From Daejeonella lutea (GTDB lineage Bacteria > Bacteroidota > Bacteroidia > Sphingobacteriales > Sphingobacteriaceae): a stretch of 64,000 bases of DNA. A program made the translations under genes and the position numbers. The first letter of the stretch is position 1. Each line of letters begins with the position of its first letter. The notes below the pieces were generated by a model, which made no database searches, was not told the origin of the DNA, and was given only the letters and a program-made list of their open reading frames with translations. Positions 1 through 7,320 of the stretch are shown here, piece after piece. The stretch spans positions 742,943-806,942 of the forward strand of contig NZ_FUYR01000001.1 of assembly GCF_900168015.1 (NCBI RefSeq), in the 5' to 3' direction.

Positions 1-191
1 TGAAGACGTGTTCCAGTGCAAAAAAGCGCTTCAAGCTTACTGGAACAGGTAAAATCAAAAGAAAGAACGCTTTCAAGAGCCACATCTTAACCAAGATGAG
101 CACTAAACGCAAGCGTGCTTTAGGTCAGAGCAGTTTAGTATCTGACGCAGATATGGGCAACGTTAAACGTATGCTTACAATCGGCAAATAA
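1..191 (+). CDS. rpmI: 50S ribosomal protein L35, 5' end cut by window
   Basis: The frame is already open at the first base (bases 1-2 complete a Met codon) and ends with TAA at 189-191. The 62 or so visible residues are very basic and match L35: a Lys/Arg-rich start containing [15 protein letters not shown] and a middle with [16 protein letters not shown]35 is a small protein of the large ribosomal subunit that sits on 23S rRNA. Its partner rplT follows 77 bases later, the usual infC-rpmI-rplT operon order, so infC probably lies just outside the window. Only the first few residues are missing. Confidence 0.95.
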   Translation, partial: KTCSSAKKRFKLTGTGKIKRKNAFKSHILTKMSTKRKRALGQSSLVSDADMGNVKRMLTIGK

Positions 192-268
192 GTAACAAAT
201 TAATTTAACCAGGTATCAGGTCTTAAAGTTTCCGAGAAGGGACACCGCTTACCAAAACACAAAACAAC

Positions 269-613
269 ATGCCACGTTCGGTTAACGCAGTAGCGTCAAG
301 AAGAAGAAGAAAAAAGGTCTTAGACCTAGCCAAAGGCTATTGGGGATCAAGAAGCAAGGTTTTTACCGTTGCTAAGAACACAGTCGAGAAAGGTTTGCAA
401 TATGCATACCGTGACCGTAAAACCAAGAAAAGAGAATTCAGAGCATTATGGATCCAGCGTATCAACGCAGGTGCCCGTCAGCACGGATTATCATATTCAG
501 CATTAATGGGAAAATTAACTGCAAACGGCAACCAATTAAACCGTAAGGTTTTGGCTGATCTTGCAATGAATCACCCGGAAGCTTTCAAAGCGGTAGTTGA
601 TACCGTGAAATAA
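269..613 (+). CDS. rplT: 50S ribosomal protein L20
   Basis: The 114-residue basic protein has the normal L20 length and pattern: an N-terminal tail starting [16 protein letters not shown], a helical rRNA-binding middle ([20 protein letters not shown]) and the globular end with YSALMGKL. L20 binds 23S rRNA early in large-subunit assembly and in many bacteria represses its own operon. It follows rpmI by 77 bases, probably on one transcript, and is followed by a hairpin with a T-run. I see nothing unusual in it. Confidence 0.97.
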   Translation: MPRSVNAVASRRRRKKVLDLAKGYWGSRSKVFTVAKNTVEKGLQYAYRDRKTKKREFRALWIQRINAGARQHGLSYSALMGKLTANGNQLNRKVLADLAMNHPEAFKAVVDTVK

Positions 614-635
614 GATTGTTTATTATGTAATTATG

Positions 636-666
636 AAAAGGGGGTCGAGAGGCTCCCTTTTTTTGT
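636..666 (+). terminator. Intrinsic terminator after rplT
   Basis: A stem pairing AAAAGGG with CCCTTTT (one G-T and one G-C pair continue inward) is followed by a run of T. It lies 23 bases after the rplT stop and would end the rpmI-rplT transcript. Confidence 0.7.
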
Positions 667-674
667 TTAGGACT

Positions 675-888
675 AGGATTAATAGGATACCAGGATTCAT
701 AGGATGATAGGATTCATAGGATTCATAGGATGATAGGATTCATAGGATGATAGGATTGATAGGATACTAGGATTCATAGGATGATAGGATTAATAGGATG
801 ATAGGATTCATAGGATGATAGGATTCATAGGATTAATGGGGATTGATAGGAGACAGGATTCATAGGATGATAGGATTCATAGGATTAA
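675..888. repeat. Tandem 8/9-bp word repeat (AGGATTCAT / AGGATGAT)
   Basis: About 24 head-to-tail words fill the gap between rplT and the DUF72 gene. Most are AGGATTCAT (9 bp) or AGGATGAT (8 bp), often alternating to give a 17-bp period, with variants such as AGGATTAAT, AGGATACT and GGGATTGAT. A short open frame that crosses it is only a product of the repeat. Word repeats of other sequence recur elsewhere in the window. I know no function. Confidence 0.9.
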
Positions 889-991
889 GGGTAGTCGGCG
901 TGACCCTGAAGGGGTCAAATCTATATAGAAATTGTTTATGGTGTCATCCCGACCCCGAAGGTGGTCGCATATGGACCAAAAGTAATCACTG

Positions 992-1870
992 CTATACACT
1001 ATGTTCTGCGAAGATAGCACGGACCCGCTCCAGTGAGACTGGAAAAGTTTCTATATCCTCCTGATGGATGGTAAAATAAACATTTGTCAGGCCTTGAGCT
1101 TTCCATCTAGCGATCCGTTTAGCCCAATTCCTGATGCGATTTTCATCGGCCGGATGATCGCCGTTCCCGTTAAAACGAACGAACAGCTTTGGTACGGTAA
1201 GCGCCATATGTAAGACATCCCGTCGGACAGGAGTATCATTAAGCACAAGGCCAATATTCCGTGCAGCCAGGTCGGTGGCAACGCGATCGAAAAACTCCGG
1301 ATCTGCGAACCACTCTTCATGGCGTAGCTCGACAAACACGGTAAATGTCCCGGTCTTATATGATGATGTCGCATTATCCAGCGCTTCGATTAGCAAAGGA
1401 TACTGGTCAGGTCTGAAATTATCATTACATTGAAAGAATACCGGCCCGAGCTTTTCTTTTAACCCACTGACCACATCAAGGAATTCGCGGATGCGTTCAC
1501 CTGTATTTTTAAACCTCAGGATATGGGTGATGCTTCTTGGTATTTTTGGGGCAAATATAAAATCCCTACCGGCGGCCTTTTCATACCAGCCGTCTATACG
1601 GGAGCGGGGAGGCATTCCGTAAAATGTAGCGTTTAATTCAATGTAGTTGACTTTCCGGGCGTACTCTGTCAAAAAGTTCTTTTCTGAAGTCTTTTCAGGA
1701 AACAAGGTTCCAATCCATTCCTTGCGGCCCCAGAGTGAACTGCCGATTCGCAGATCGAAATTTGAGGGATCACCTTTGCGTTGCAGGGTGTCCGAAGTAA
1801 CCGGATGATCCGGCGGCAGTGTAAAGTCAATGTCGCCTAATTCTGTGCTACTGTCTCTGCCGAAATGCAT
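992..1870 (-). CDS. DUF72 domain-containing protein (YecE-like)
   Basis: This 292-residue protein has the DUF72 (YecE) TIM-barrel pattern. After a 40-residue lead it reads RIGSSLWGRKEWIGTLFP, then VNYIELNATFYGMP, then FIFAPKIPRSITH, then GPVFFQCNDNFRPD, then VFVELRHEEWF, and near the end KLFVRFNGNG. The family is widespread and its biochemical role is not settled; I assign none. The ATG at 1870 is the only good start. The gene stands alone: the next gene on this strand lies 54 bases upstream, and a repeat field lies downstream. Confidence 0.88.
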   Translation of the reverse strand: MHFGRDSSTELGDIDFTLPPDHPVTSDTLQRKGDPSNFDLRIGSSLWGRKEWIGTLFPEKTSEKNFLTEYARKVNYIELNATFYGMPPRSRIDGWYEKAAGRDFIFAPKIPRSITHILRFKNTGERIREFLDVVSGLKEKLGPVFFQCNDNFRPDQYPLLIEALDNATSSYKTGTFTVFVELRHEEWFADPEFFDRVATDLAARNIGLVLNDTPVRRDVLHMALTVPKLFVRFNGNGDHPADENRIRNWAKRIARWKAQGLTNVYFTIHQEDIETFPVSLERVRAIFAEHSV

Positions 1871-1924
1871 GGGAAATAATTTGATAAAAATGCCTATCCG
1901 CTTTTTCGGATTCGTTAACCTGGT

Positions 1925-2134
1925 TTAAAGGTAATGTTCTTCGATTAGTTCGCCAATCTGCATAGCCTGGTCTATCGACATGTCCTTCGACTTCCAGATC
2001 GTCAATGCACCATCGGTTATTTCCGGCACTAACACAGTAACTTCTCTACCAGCTTTTGTGATTACATAGCTGCCATTTTCGATTGGCGTAACGGTTAAAT
2101 TCTCTCCAACTAGATTAATTTCAAATGGTTCCAT
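1925..2134 (-). CDS. Small conserved-looking protein of unknown function
   Basis: A 69-residue acidic protein beginning MEPFEINLVGENLTV and ending IGELIEEHYL. The frame could start six codons earlier at a TTG (2152), but the ATG at 2134 is more credible. The composition is protein-like, with alternating hydrophobic residues that suggest a small beta-rich fold and a C-terminal helix. I do not recognise a named family. It precedes the DUF72 gene on the same strand by 54 bases, so the two may be co-transcribed. Confidence 0.65.
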   Translation of the reverse strand: MEPFEINLVGENLTVTPIENGSYVITKAGREVTVLVPEITDGALTIWKSKDMSIDQAMQIGELIEEHYL

Positions 2135-2240
2135 ATTGAAATTGACAATCAAACGGGCCTTTGGTTTATTATATTTGAATATGGGAGTTTAGGCGATCGA
2201 TTAATCAGGAATATTCACAAGCCTTTTAAGGGAGGGCACG

Positions 2241-2377
2241 AGGTTCCAGCCTGCCTACCGTACGCAGGTCTTCGCGGGAATGACAAAACAGTTATTTGAA
2301 ATTGGGAGGTTCCAGCTTTCGCTGGAATGACATCACGTTTATCTAAAATTGGGAGATTCCAGCGTTCGCTGGAATCT
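2241..2377. repeat. Cluster of three REP-like palindromes
   Basis: Three related imperfect palindromes lie at about 2241-2284, 2304-2332 and 2352-2377. Each begins (A/G)GGTTCCAGC or GATTCCAGC and closes with GCTGGAATGAC, GCTGGAATC or similar, and they are separated by near-identical spacers containing AAATTGGGAG. Related copies occur at 3607, 3656 and 13021. They look like REP-type extragenic palindromes; the reading frame across them (2215-2439, minus) is not a gene. They occupy the gap between the small minus-strand gene and the YdeI-like gene. Confidence 0.8.
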
Positions 2378-2439
2378 GAGTGGTTGATCGGGAAGGGCTC
2401 AAACAAGAAATCATCCATTTTTTTTAACTTACGCACCAT

Positions 2440-3024
2440 ATGGATTTGGAATTAAAGGATGGATTGCCTGTGCTATCATTTGAGACAACAGCTGCGTTTT
2501 CGGAATGGATTGAGGCTCATATCTCTGACGTAGGTCTTTGGCTGAAGATCGCTAAGAAAGGATCGGGACGTGTGACTATCAGTTACGCTGAGGGCCTCGA
2601 CGTCGCCCTATGCTATGGATGGATCGACGGACAGAAGCAGACCTATGATGAGCAATATTTCCTGCAGCGTTTCACTCCCCGCCGGGCTAAGAGTGTATGG
2701 TCTAAGATTAATGTAGCAAAGATTGCTGAACTGGAGAAGGCGGGCAGGATGAAGCCAGCCGGACTTGCAGCAGTTGATGCGGCAAAGGCAGACGGGCGGT
2801 GGGACGCTGCTTATGCTGGTCCGGCGACGATGACAATGCCTGAGGATTTTGCTGCGGCGCTGGAGGCCAATACGAAAGCGAAAGCATTTTGGGCGACGTT
2901 GAATAAGGCGAATACTTTTGCATTCAACTATCGGATTCGTGGAACTAAGAATCCGGAATTAAGGAAATCGAAGATTGAGAAGTTTGTCGCGATGCTAAGT
3001 GAGGAGATCAAAATTCACGGATAA
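2440..3024 (+). CDS. YdeI/OmpD-associated family protein
   Basis: A 194-residue protein with the YdeI pattern: an N-terminal FSEWIEAHISDVGLWLKIAK segment, the signature ALCYGWIDGQK near residue 65, then RFTPRRAKSVWSKIN, and a C-terminal stretch containing FNYRIRGTKNPELRKSKIEK. Members have been linked by annotation to bacteriocin or peptide resistance, but the function is not established. The ATG at 2440 directly precedes the conserved N-terminus. Single gene with no operon partner. Confidence 0.85.
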   Translation: MDLELKDGLPVLSFETTAAFSEWIEAHISDVGLWLKIAKKGSGRVTISYAEGLDVALCYGWIDGQKQTYDEQYFLQRFTPRRAKSVWSKINVAKIAELEKAGRMKPAGLAAVDAAKADGRWDAAYAGPATMTMPEDFAAALEANTKAKAFWATLNKANTFAFNYRIRGTKNPELRKSKIEKFVAMLSEEIKIHG

Positions 3025-3207
3025 TAGGACTGGCAAGGATAACCAACCTCCCTGGTAAAACTCATTTAATTTGGGAGCTGAAGGCATTCCGATAGGAGAA
3101 ATGTTTAGCTTAAAATGGATGTGATCAAAAAAAAGTAAAAGTAGGGTCTGCCGCTGTAATGCCCGCCCATGCATAAGAATATAAGGAAGTATAAGCAGAT
3201 ATATGCA

Positions 3208-3271
3208 AAATATAACCAGATATAACCAAAATATAACCAGATATAACCATTTATAACTAGGATATAACCAG
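3208..3271. repeat. Tandem ATATAACCA repeat before an HTH gene
   Basis: Six copies of TATAACCA or TATAACTA, spaced 10-11 bp, cover the 60 bases directly upstream of the HTH gene at 3288. A looser version (ATAAGGAAGTATAAGCAG) leads into it from 3178. One helical turn per unit would place every copy on the same face of the helix, which suits repeated operator sites; that is inference. Confidence 0.8.
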
Positions 3272-3287
3272 GGTCGTCCGGAAATTT

Positions 3288-3605
3288 GTGGTAAAACTAT
3301 TCCACTTGAAAGGCCTGGACTTATCTGCACTTAAATCGCTCGTCGCCCAGTTGCAGCTGATCGTTAACCACGGATCAGCCGGAGGCCGGGAAGCGAATGA
3401 TTTTGCACATGCAGATAAAGCGGCCCGAGCTGCAGAGTTAGGCGACTGGTGGGACGATACCGACCTGAGAAATAATCTACATTGGAGTACCAGCTCCATT
3501 TATCGGCGTCGTAGGGATGGCATCCTGCCGTACTTTAAAATTGGGGGCAGATGTTATTACCATCGGCAATCGGTTTTAGACTTGGCGAACAGGTTTATGA
3601 AATAA
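3288..3605 (+). CDS. Orphan helix-turn-helix DNA-binding protein
   Basis: A 105-residue protein with a GTG start. The C-terminal half, from about residue 60, reads LRNNLHWSTSSIYRRRRDGILPYFKIGGRCYYH, which fits the HTH_17/excisionase-like winged helix common in Bacteroidota: a first helix, a recognition helix with several Arg, then a GILPYFKIGGR wing. The N-terminal half is helical and unrecognised. Proteins of this kind usually belong to mobile or conjugative elements, but no integrase or relaxase is present here; repeat-rich degenerate DNA follows. It may be a survivor of a decayed island. Confidence 0.7.
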   Translation: MVKLFHLKGLDLSALKSLVAQLQLIVNHGSAGGREANDFAHADKAARAAELGDWWDDTDLRNNLHWSTSSIYRRRRDGILPYFKIGGRCYYHRQSVLDLANRFMK

Positions 3606-3680
3606 GATTCCAGCGCAGGCTGGAATCTCCTAATTTTACTAAAAAGCCATGTCATTCCAGCGCAGGCTGGAACCTCTAGT
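3606..3680. repeat. Two REP-like palindromes after the HTH gene
   Basis: Two copies of the CCAGCGCAGGCTGG palindrome, GATTCCAGCGCAGGCTGGAA at 3607 and a CATTCCAGCG copy at 3652, belong to the same family as those near 2241-2377 and 13021. The stem could act as a weak terminator or mRNA 3' stabiliser for the HTH gene. Confidence 0.75.
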
Positions 3681-3733
3681 CTGTTAAATTTAAGGACCCA
3701 ATAAATTCTTAAACCAAGGACAAAAAATCTTAC

Positions 3734-3883
3734 CCGTGTCTTCCTTAGTGTTCTCCCTTCCTTCCTCTGTGTCCTTCGTGGTGAAATTAACATTATGTGC
3801 AAGCCTCGGCTTGTAAAGCACTTAGGTTTTAACGCGGAGTGCACAGAGGAAGAACACAAAGTTCGCCGAGTGCACAGCGAGCT
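3734..3883. repeat. Inverted pair of dispersed genomic-text repeats
   Basis: At 3831-3883 lies AACGCGGAGTGCACAGAGGA followed by GAACACAAAGTTCGC and GAGTGCACAGCGAGC. At 3734-3786 a related word series (CTCCCTTCCTTCCTCTGTGTC and CTTCGTGGTGAAA) reads in the opposite orientation. Words of this AGAGGAAG/ACACAGAG type are familiar as non-coding dispersed repeats in many genomes. No frame here is convincing as a gene. Confidence 0.55.
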
Positions 3884-3954
3884 TATGCCAGCAATACTTG
3901 CAGGTTATTACCGAAAAACCGCACGTATTCCAGTCCTAATTCTCCCTTGTTCCT

Positions 3955-4125
3955 CACCCTGAGATCACCCTGAGATCACCCTGAGATCACCCTGAGATCA
4001 CCCTTAGATAGCACTGTCTTTGACCTTGCGTAAACCTGCGGGTTTTTCATGATCACACGATTTTTTGCGGGTTTATGCCACGAGGTCGGTCAAATTCGGT
4101 CAAATTCGGTCAAATCCGGTCAGAA
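3955..4125. repeat. Two short tandem repeats (11 bp and 10 bp)
   Basis: At 3955-4009 the 11-mer CACCCTGAGAT occurs four times plus one variant (CACCCTTAGAT). At 4086-4125 the 10-mer TCGGTCAAAT occurs three times plus CCGGTCAGAA. The 75 bases between them contain no gene. Both arrays are unusually regular for intergenic DNA in this window. Confidence 0.85.
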
Positions 4126-4221
4126 TTTCGCTGGCTTTTAAATGCTTGCGATGTTTGATCCGAGCACCACATACCGGTATAACAAAGGCGCTGATTTTTT
4201 AAACTTTTAAAATTTACTAAA

Positions 4222-4332
4222 ATGGCAAGATCAAAATTCAATGTATTAACTCACGGCCTGAGCGGGCTGGTGGGCGGGCAGGAGATGGGGTGTACCGAAG
4301 GAGGCGGTTGGTGCGGTCGATTTCTCAGGTAG
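4222..4332 (+). pseudogene. Truncated 5' end of a small gene (36 codons)
   Basis: An ATG frame starts MARSKFNVLTHGLSGLVG and stops at 4330-4332. The opening resembles the start of a family I associate with Bacteroidota accessory regions (M-A-x-S-K-F-N-x-L-T-H-G-x-S-G), which continues much longer. After about residue 20 the reading becomes Gly/Trp-rich and unlikely (GCTEGGGWCGRFLR). I infer that the real gene was cut and joined to unrelated repeat DNA. The resemblance is from memory and needs a search. Confidence 0.4.
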
Positions 4333-4465
4333 CCAGGTACGTGGAATGCGGGAGCAAGGAACAAAGAGCAAAGAGCAAAGATTGGGGCGGTTAAGTGGAC
4401 GGGGGCCTCCCTCATAGTTGACAGTTGACAGTTGAGGGTTGACAGCGGCTGGGGCGGAGAGGATA

Positions 4466-4530
4466 ACCCCTCAGTCCCGCAATAAGCGGGACAGCTCCCC
4501 TTGGCAGGGGAGCGCTTGCGTACACACCGC
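4466..4530. repeat. Double-hairpin REP-like element, copy 1
   Basis: The element has GTCCCGC/GCGGGAC as a perfect 7-bp stem, then a second stem CTCCCC/GGGGAG, then GCGTACACACCGC. A second copy lies at 7166-7233. Bases in the first stem differ between copies but pairing is kept, which points to selection or copying as a folded unit. Confidence 0.75.
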
Positions 4531-4745
4531 GGGCCTCCCTCATAGTTGAGAGTTGACAGTTGACAGCGGCTGAGCGGAGAGGAGCGCTACTTATTCGACT
4601 GGCTATGCATCATGCTAACCGTCAACTTCCACTGTCCACTTTCAACTGATTAAGGCTGGTGCATTACAGTCAGGGTTCAAATCCCCAATGGTGCCGTTAG
4701 TATGGTGATTCCGAACTTCGGAAGTACACCGAACGCGAAATAGGC

Positions 4746-4920
4746 GGTAAGTATGAAGACTCTGCTAAAAGTTATTTTTTAAGAGCCAAGTATCAAGAAC
4801 CAAGAATCAAGACTTCTGCGAAGCGTACAGGAACGAAATTCGTTGTTGCAAATAGGCGCTGCGCCCGCCGTAGTGTAGCGAAGGAGGGGTAAGTATGAAG
4901 ACTCTGCTAAAAGTTATTTT
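4746..4920. repeat. 33-bp exact direct repeat (4746-4778 and 4888-4920)
   Basis: GGTAAGTATGAAGACTCTGC continuing through TAAAAGTTATTTT is identical at both positions, 142 bp apart. The intervening DNA holds CAAGAACCAAG words. The copies could be the trace of a duplication or insertion; no terminal inverted repeat or gene accompanies them. Confidence 0.8.
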
Positions 4921-5296
4921 ATGAGTTGAAGGTTGACAGCGGACGGTTGACAGCTACTGGACGCTGCTTGAGCGCGTGCACTGAATTTCGTTCACGGTCA
5001 TTCCGTCCCGCTATTGAGGGAGTGCGTTAAACCACAGATAAAGACTCAGCATTAGATTAAGTAGCGCATGGCGCAGCGGTGGGGGTGCGCTATCTGACCT
5101 GGAGTAAAGAACTAGGCCTACTCTATGAGTGGTGGAATAATCTTCAATAAATTTAATTCGCGTATCAGGATAAATGAAAGCGTAACCAATTACACCAGTC
5201 GAGGAGTAATTTCCATAATTCACAATAAGAACTAATCTTACGGCTAAATGCTAATCTTTATATATTTGATACAAACAAACTTATACCCGACCACCT

Positions 5297-7147
5297 ATGG
5301 CATTCAAAAACTACTTCGTACTGCTAATTCTTTCATGTTTACTACACCCATTGGCCGCTCAGGAACCCTGGAAAGCGGTGACCGGAAAAATATCCTCCCC
5401 ATGGGCTGGGAAGGTAACTCCTAACAATGCCCTACAGGAATATCCCAGACCGCAATTGGCTCGTAGCGGTAACTGGCAAAATCTCAATGGCCTATGGAAA
5501 TATAAGTTGACGAAATTAGACCAACGGGATATTCCATCTGGCTTTGATAATGAGATCCTGGTTCCCTTTGCTATCGAGTCGTCACTTTCCGGTGTGGGTA
5601 AAAGGGTAGGGAAGGATTCGATTCTGTGGTATAAAAGGACTGTTGAACTGTCGAATAACCTGAAAAAGCCCAGGGTGCTGCTTCATTTTGGCGCGGTGGA
5701 CTGGGAGTGCGAAGTTTATGTAAACGGCCGGAAGGTGGGCGCGCATAAAGGCGGTTTCGATCCTTTCAGTTTTGATATCAGTTCGTTTCTGAAGAAAGGC
5801 AAACAGCAGGAAATAGCCCTGCGGGTGTTTGATCCTACGGATGACGGCACTCAGCCAGTGGGCAAACAAACCAAAAATCCCCATGGAATTTGGTATACCC
5901 CAGTGACGGGGATCTGGCAGACGGTTTGGTTAGAATCGCTTCCGGAAACCTATATCACCACGCTGAAGCCTACTCCTGATATTGACCGTAATGCGCTTGA
6001 TGTGAATGTAGAAGTCACGAATGCGGAAGCCGGGGACCAGGTTGCGGTAAGCGCGTGGGATGGGGCAAAACAAGTAAGCAATAGTGTGCGCAGTGCAGGA
6101 GAAAGCCATACACTGACGATCAGCGATCCGAAGCTCTGGAGCCCTTCGCAACCCTTTCTTTATGATCTGAAAGTTTCTGTGATCAGGAAGGGTAAGATTG
6201 TAGATGAGGCAAGCTCATATTTCGCCATGCGCAAAATTAGTATGCAGAAAGATGCTGCAGGGATACAGCGCATGTTACTAAACAATAAGTTTTTATTCCA
6301 GTACGGCACACTCGACCAGGGCTGGTGGCCGGATGGTCTTTACACTGCGCCAACGGATGAAGCGCTGGCATTTGATGTGCAGAAAACGAAGGACATGGGC
6401 TTCAATATGATCAGGAAGCATATTAAGGTTGAGCCTTCACGTTGGTATTACCACTGCGACAAGCTTGGTATGTTGGTTTGGCAGGATATGCCGAGCGGCG
6501 ACATACAAGGGTCGGCGTGGGACAGCAGGCCGGGTCAGATATCCGGAAAACCACAGGATAAGTTACGATCGGAAGCCTCTGAAACATCGTACCGCGTTGA
6601 GTGGGAAAAAATTATGGAGGCTTTGCACCCCTTTCCTTCTATCGTGATGTGGGTACCATTCAATGAAGCCTGGGGACAGTTCAAAACGAAAGAAATTACG
6701 GAATGGACGATGAAGAAAGATCCGTCACGATTAGTAAACAGCGCGAGTGGCGGTAATTACTTTCCTGTCGGGCATATAGCCGATCTTCACAACTATCCCG
6801 ATCCAGCAATGCCGGTTCCGATTTTATTTGGTGACAAGCAGGTACTCGTTTTGGGTGAGTTCGGTGGCTTGGGTCTGCCGATCGAGGGTCATACGTGGCT
6901 GGACAAAGGAAACTGGGGTTATCAAAGCTTTAAAACTAAAGAAGAACTGTTGAAGCGCTACACCAAATTGATCACTGATCTTCGGGTATTGATTCCTCTG
7001 GGACTATCTGCAGCAATCTACACGCAGACTACAGATGTTGAGGTTGAAACGAATGGCCTGATGACGTATGACCGGAAGGTGGTAAAGATGTCTGAGGGGA
7101 CGCTTAAGGCGCTGCATGGGACACTTTATGAGCAGGCTGTACGATAG
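5297..7147 (+). CDS. Glycoside hydrolase family 2 protein, secreted
   Basis: A 616-residue beta-galactosidase/beta-glucuronidase-type enzyme. Residues 1-21 form a signal peptide ending PLAAQ, so it is exported to the periplasm or surface. A sugar-binding jelly-roll domain (about 60-215, with WYKRTVEL and LHFGAVDWECEVYVNG) is followed by an Ig-like domain and a TIM barrel. In the barrel the acid/base is Glu457 in VPFNEAWGQ and the nucleophile is Glu521 in VLGEFGGLG; both are present. The substrate is not evident. It stands alone, with no SusC/SusD pair nearby, and converges on sucC. Confidence 0.9.
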   Translation: MAFKNYFVLLILSCLLHPLAAQEPWKAVTGKISSPWAGKVTPNNALQEYPRPQLARSGNWQNLNGLWKYKLTKLDQRDIPSGFDNEILVPFAIESSLSGVGKRVGKDSILWYKRTVELSNNLKKPRVLLHFGAVDWECEVYVNGRKVGAHKGGFDPFSFDISSFLKKGKQQEIALRVFDPTDDGTQPVGKQTKNPHGIWYTPVTGIWQTVWLESLPETYITTLKPTPDIDRNALDVNVEVTNAEAGDQVAVSAWDGAKQVSNSVRSAGESHTLTISDPKLWSPSQPFLYDLKVSVIRKGKIVDEASSYFAMRKISMQKDAAGIQRMLLNNKFLFQYGTLDQGWWPDGLYTAPTDEALAFDVQKTKDMGFNMIRKHIKVEPSRWYYHCDKLGMLVWQDMPSGDIQGSAWDSRPGQISGKPQDKLRSEASETSYRVEWEKIMEALHPFPSIVMWVPFNEAWGQFKTKEITEWTMKKDPSRLVNSASGGNYFPVGHIADLHNYPDPAMPVPILFGDKQVLVLGEFGGLGLPIEGHTWLDKGNWGYQSFKTKEELLKRYTKLITDLRVLIPLGLSAAIYTQTTDVEVETNGLMTYDRKVVKMSEGTLKALHGTLYEQAVR

Positions 7148-7165
7148 TGACAGGGGTAGGATTTG

Positions 7166-7233
7166 ACCCCTCAGCCCTGCCAAAAGCAGGACAGCTCCCC
7201 TTGCAGGAAGGGGAGCACTAGCGTACACACCGC
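7166..7233. repeat. Double-hairpin REP-like element, copy 2
   Basis: Starting ACCCCTCAGCCCTGCC and ending GCGTACACACCGC, this copy matches 4466-4530 along its length. The first stem reads CCTGC/GCAGG where copy 1 has CCCGC/GCGGG, so C-G is replaced by T-A. The second stem reads CTCCCC/GGGGAG with a longer loop. It lies just past the GH2 stop codon. Confidence 0.75.
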
Positions 7234-7256
7234 TCACGCACCCTTAAGAATATCGG

Positions 7257-7292
7257 CAATAAAAAACGCCCCCGATAAATTACCGGGGGCGT
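7257..7292 (-). terminator. Terminator of sucC
   Basis: CGCCCCCG and CGGGGGCG form a strong GC stem at 7267-7291. Read on the minus strand it is followed by a run of T (the A-run at 7259-7266), 29 bases beyond the sucC stop. It could also block readthrough from the convergent GH2 gene. Confidence 0.85.
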
Positions 7293-7320
7293 GTCATTAT
7301 TCTTTGCTCTTTGTTCCTTA

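Larger units (their letters stand above)
4345..4980. repeat. Repeat-dense non-coding scar
   Basis: No gene is supported here. It contains AAC/GCAAAGA words (4350-4384), GTTGACAGTTGACAGTTG words (4418-4447, 4551-4571, 4925-4955) and the block GGGCCTCCCTCATAGTTGA present at 4405 and 4530. A double-hairpin element lies at 4466-4530. A 33-bp exact direct repeat starts at 4746 and again at 4888, and CAAGAACCAAG words occur at 4789-4813. Such layering suggests repeated insertion and deletion at one site. Confidence 0.7.

Noticed and set aside
843-1064. 73-residue open frame on the plus strand over the repeat field
   Set aside because: It begins inside the AGGATTCAT array, runs antisense into the DUF72 gene and has no protein-like composition.
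2215-2439. 74-residue open frame on the minus strand
   Set aside because: It is made of REP-like palindromes; the residues reflect the repeat (PAKAGTSQF, RRPAYGRQAG).
3955-4125. Tandem arrays considered as a CRISPR array
   Set aside because: Units are 10-11 bp and directly adjacent, without unique spacers, and no cas gene is present.
4673-4695. tRNA T-arm-like sequence GGTTCAAATCCCC with GGTGCC
   Set aside because: Only three base pairs of the T stem hold, and no anticodon or D arm precedes it. At most a relic; not called as a tRNA gene.
5011-5223. 70-residue minus-strand frame beginning MNYGNYSSTGVIGYAFIYPD
   Set aside because: The first 40 residues look partly protein-like, perhaps a gene relic, but the rest is not, and it has no family, neighbour or start signal. 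Not strong enough to list.
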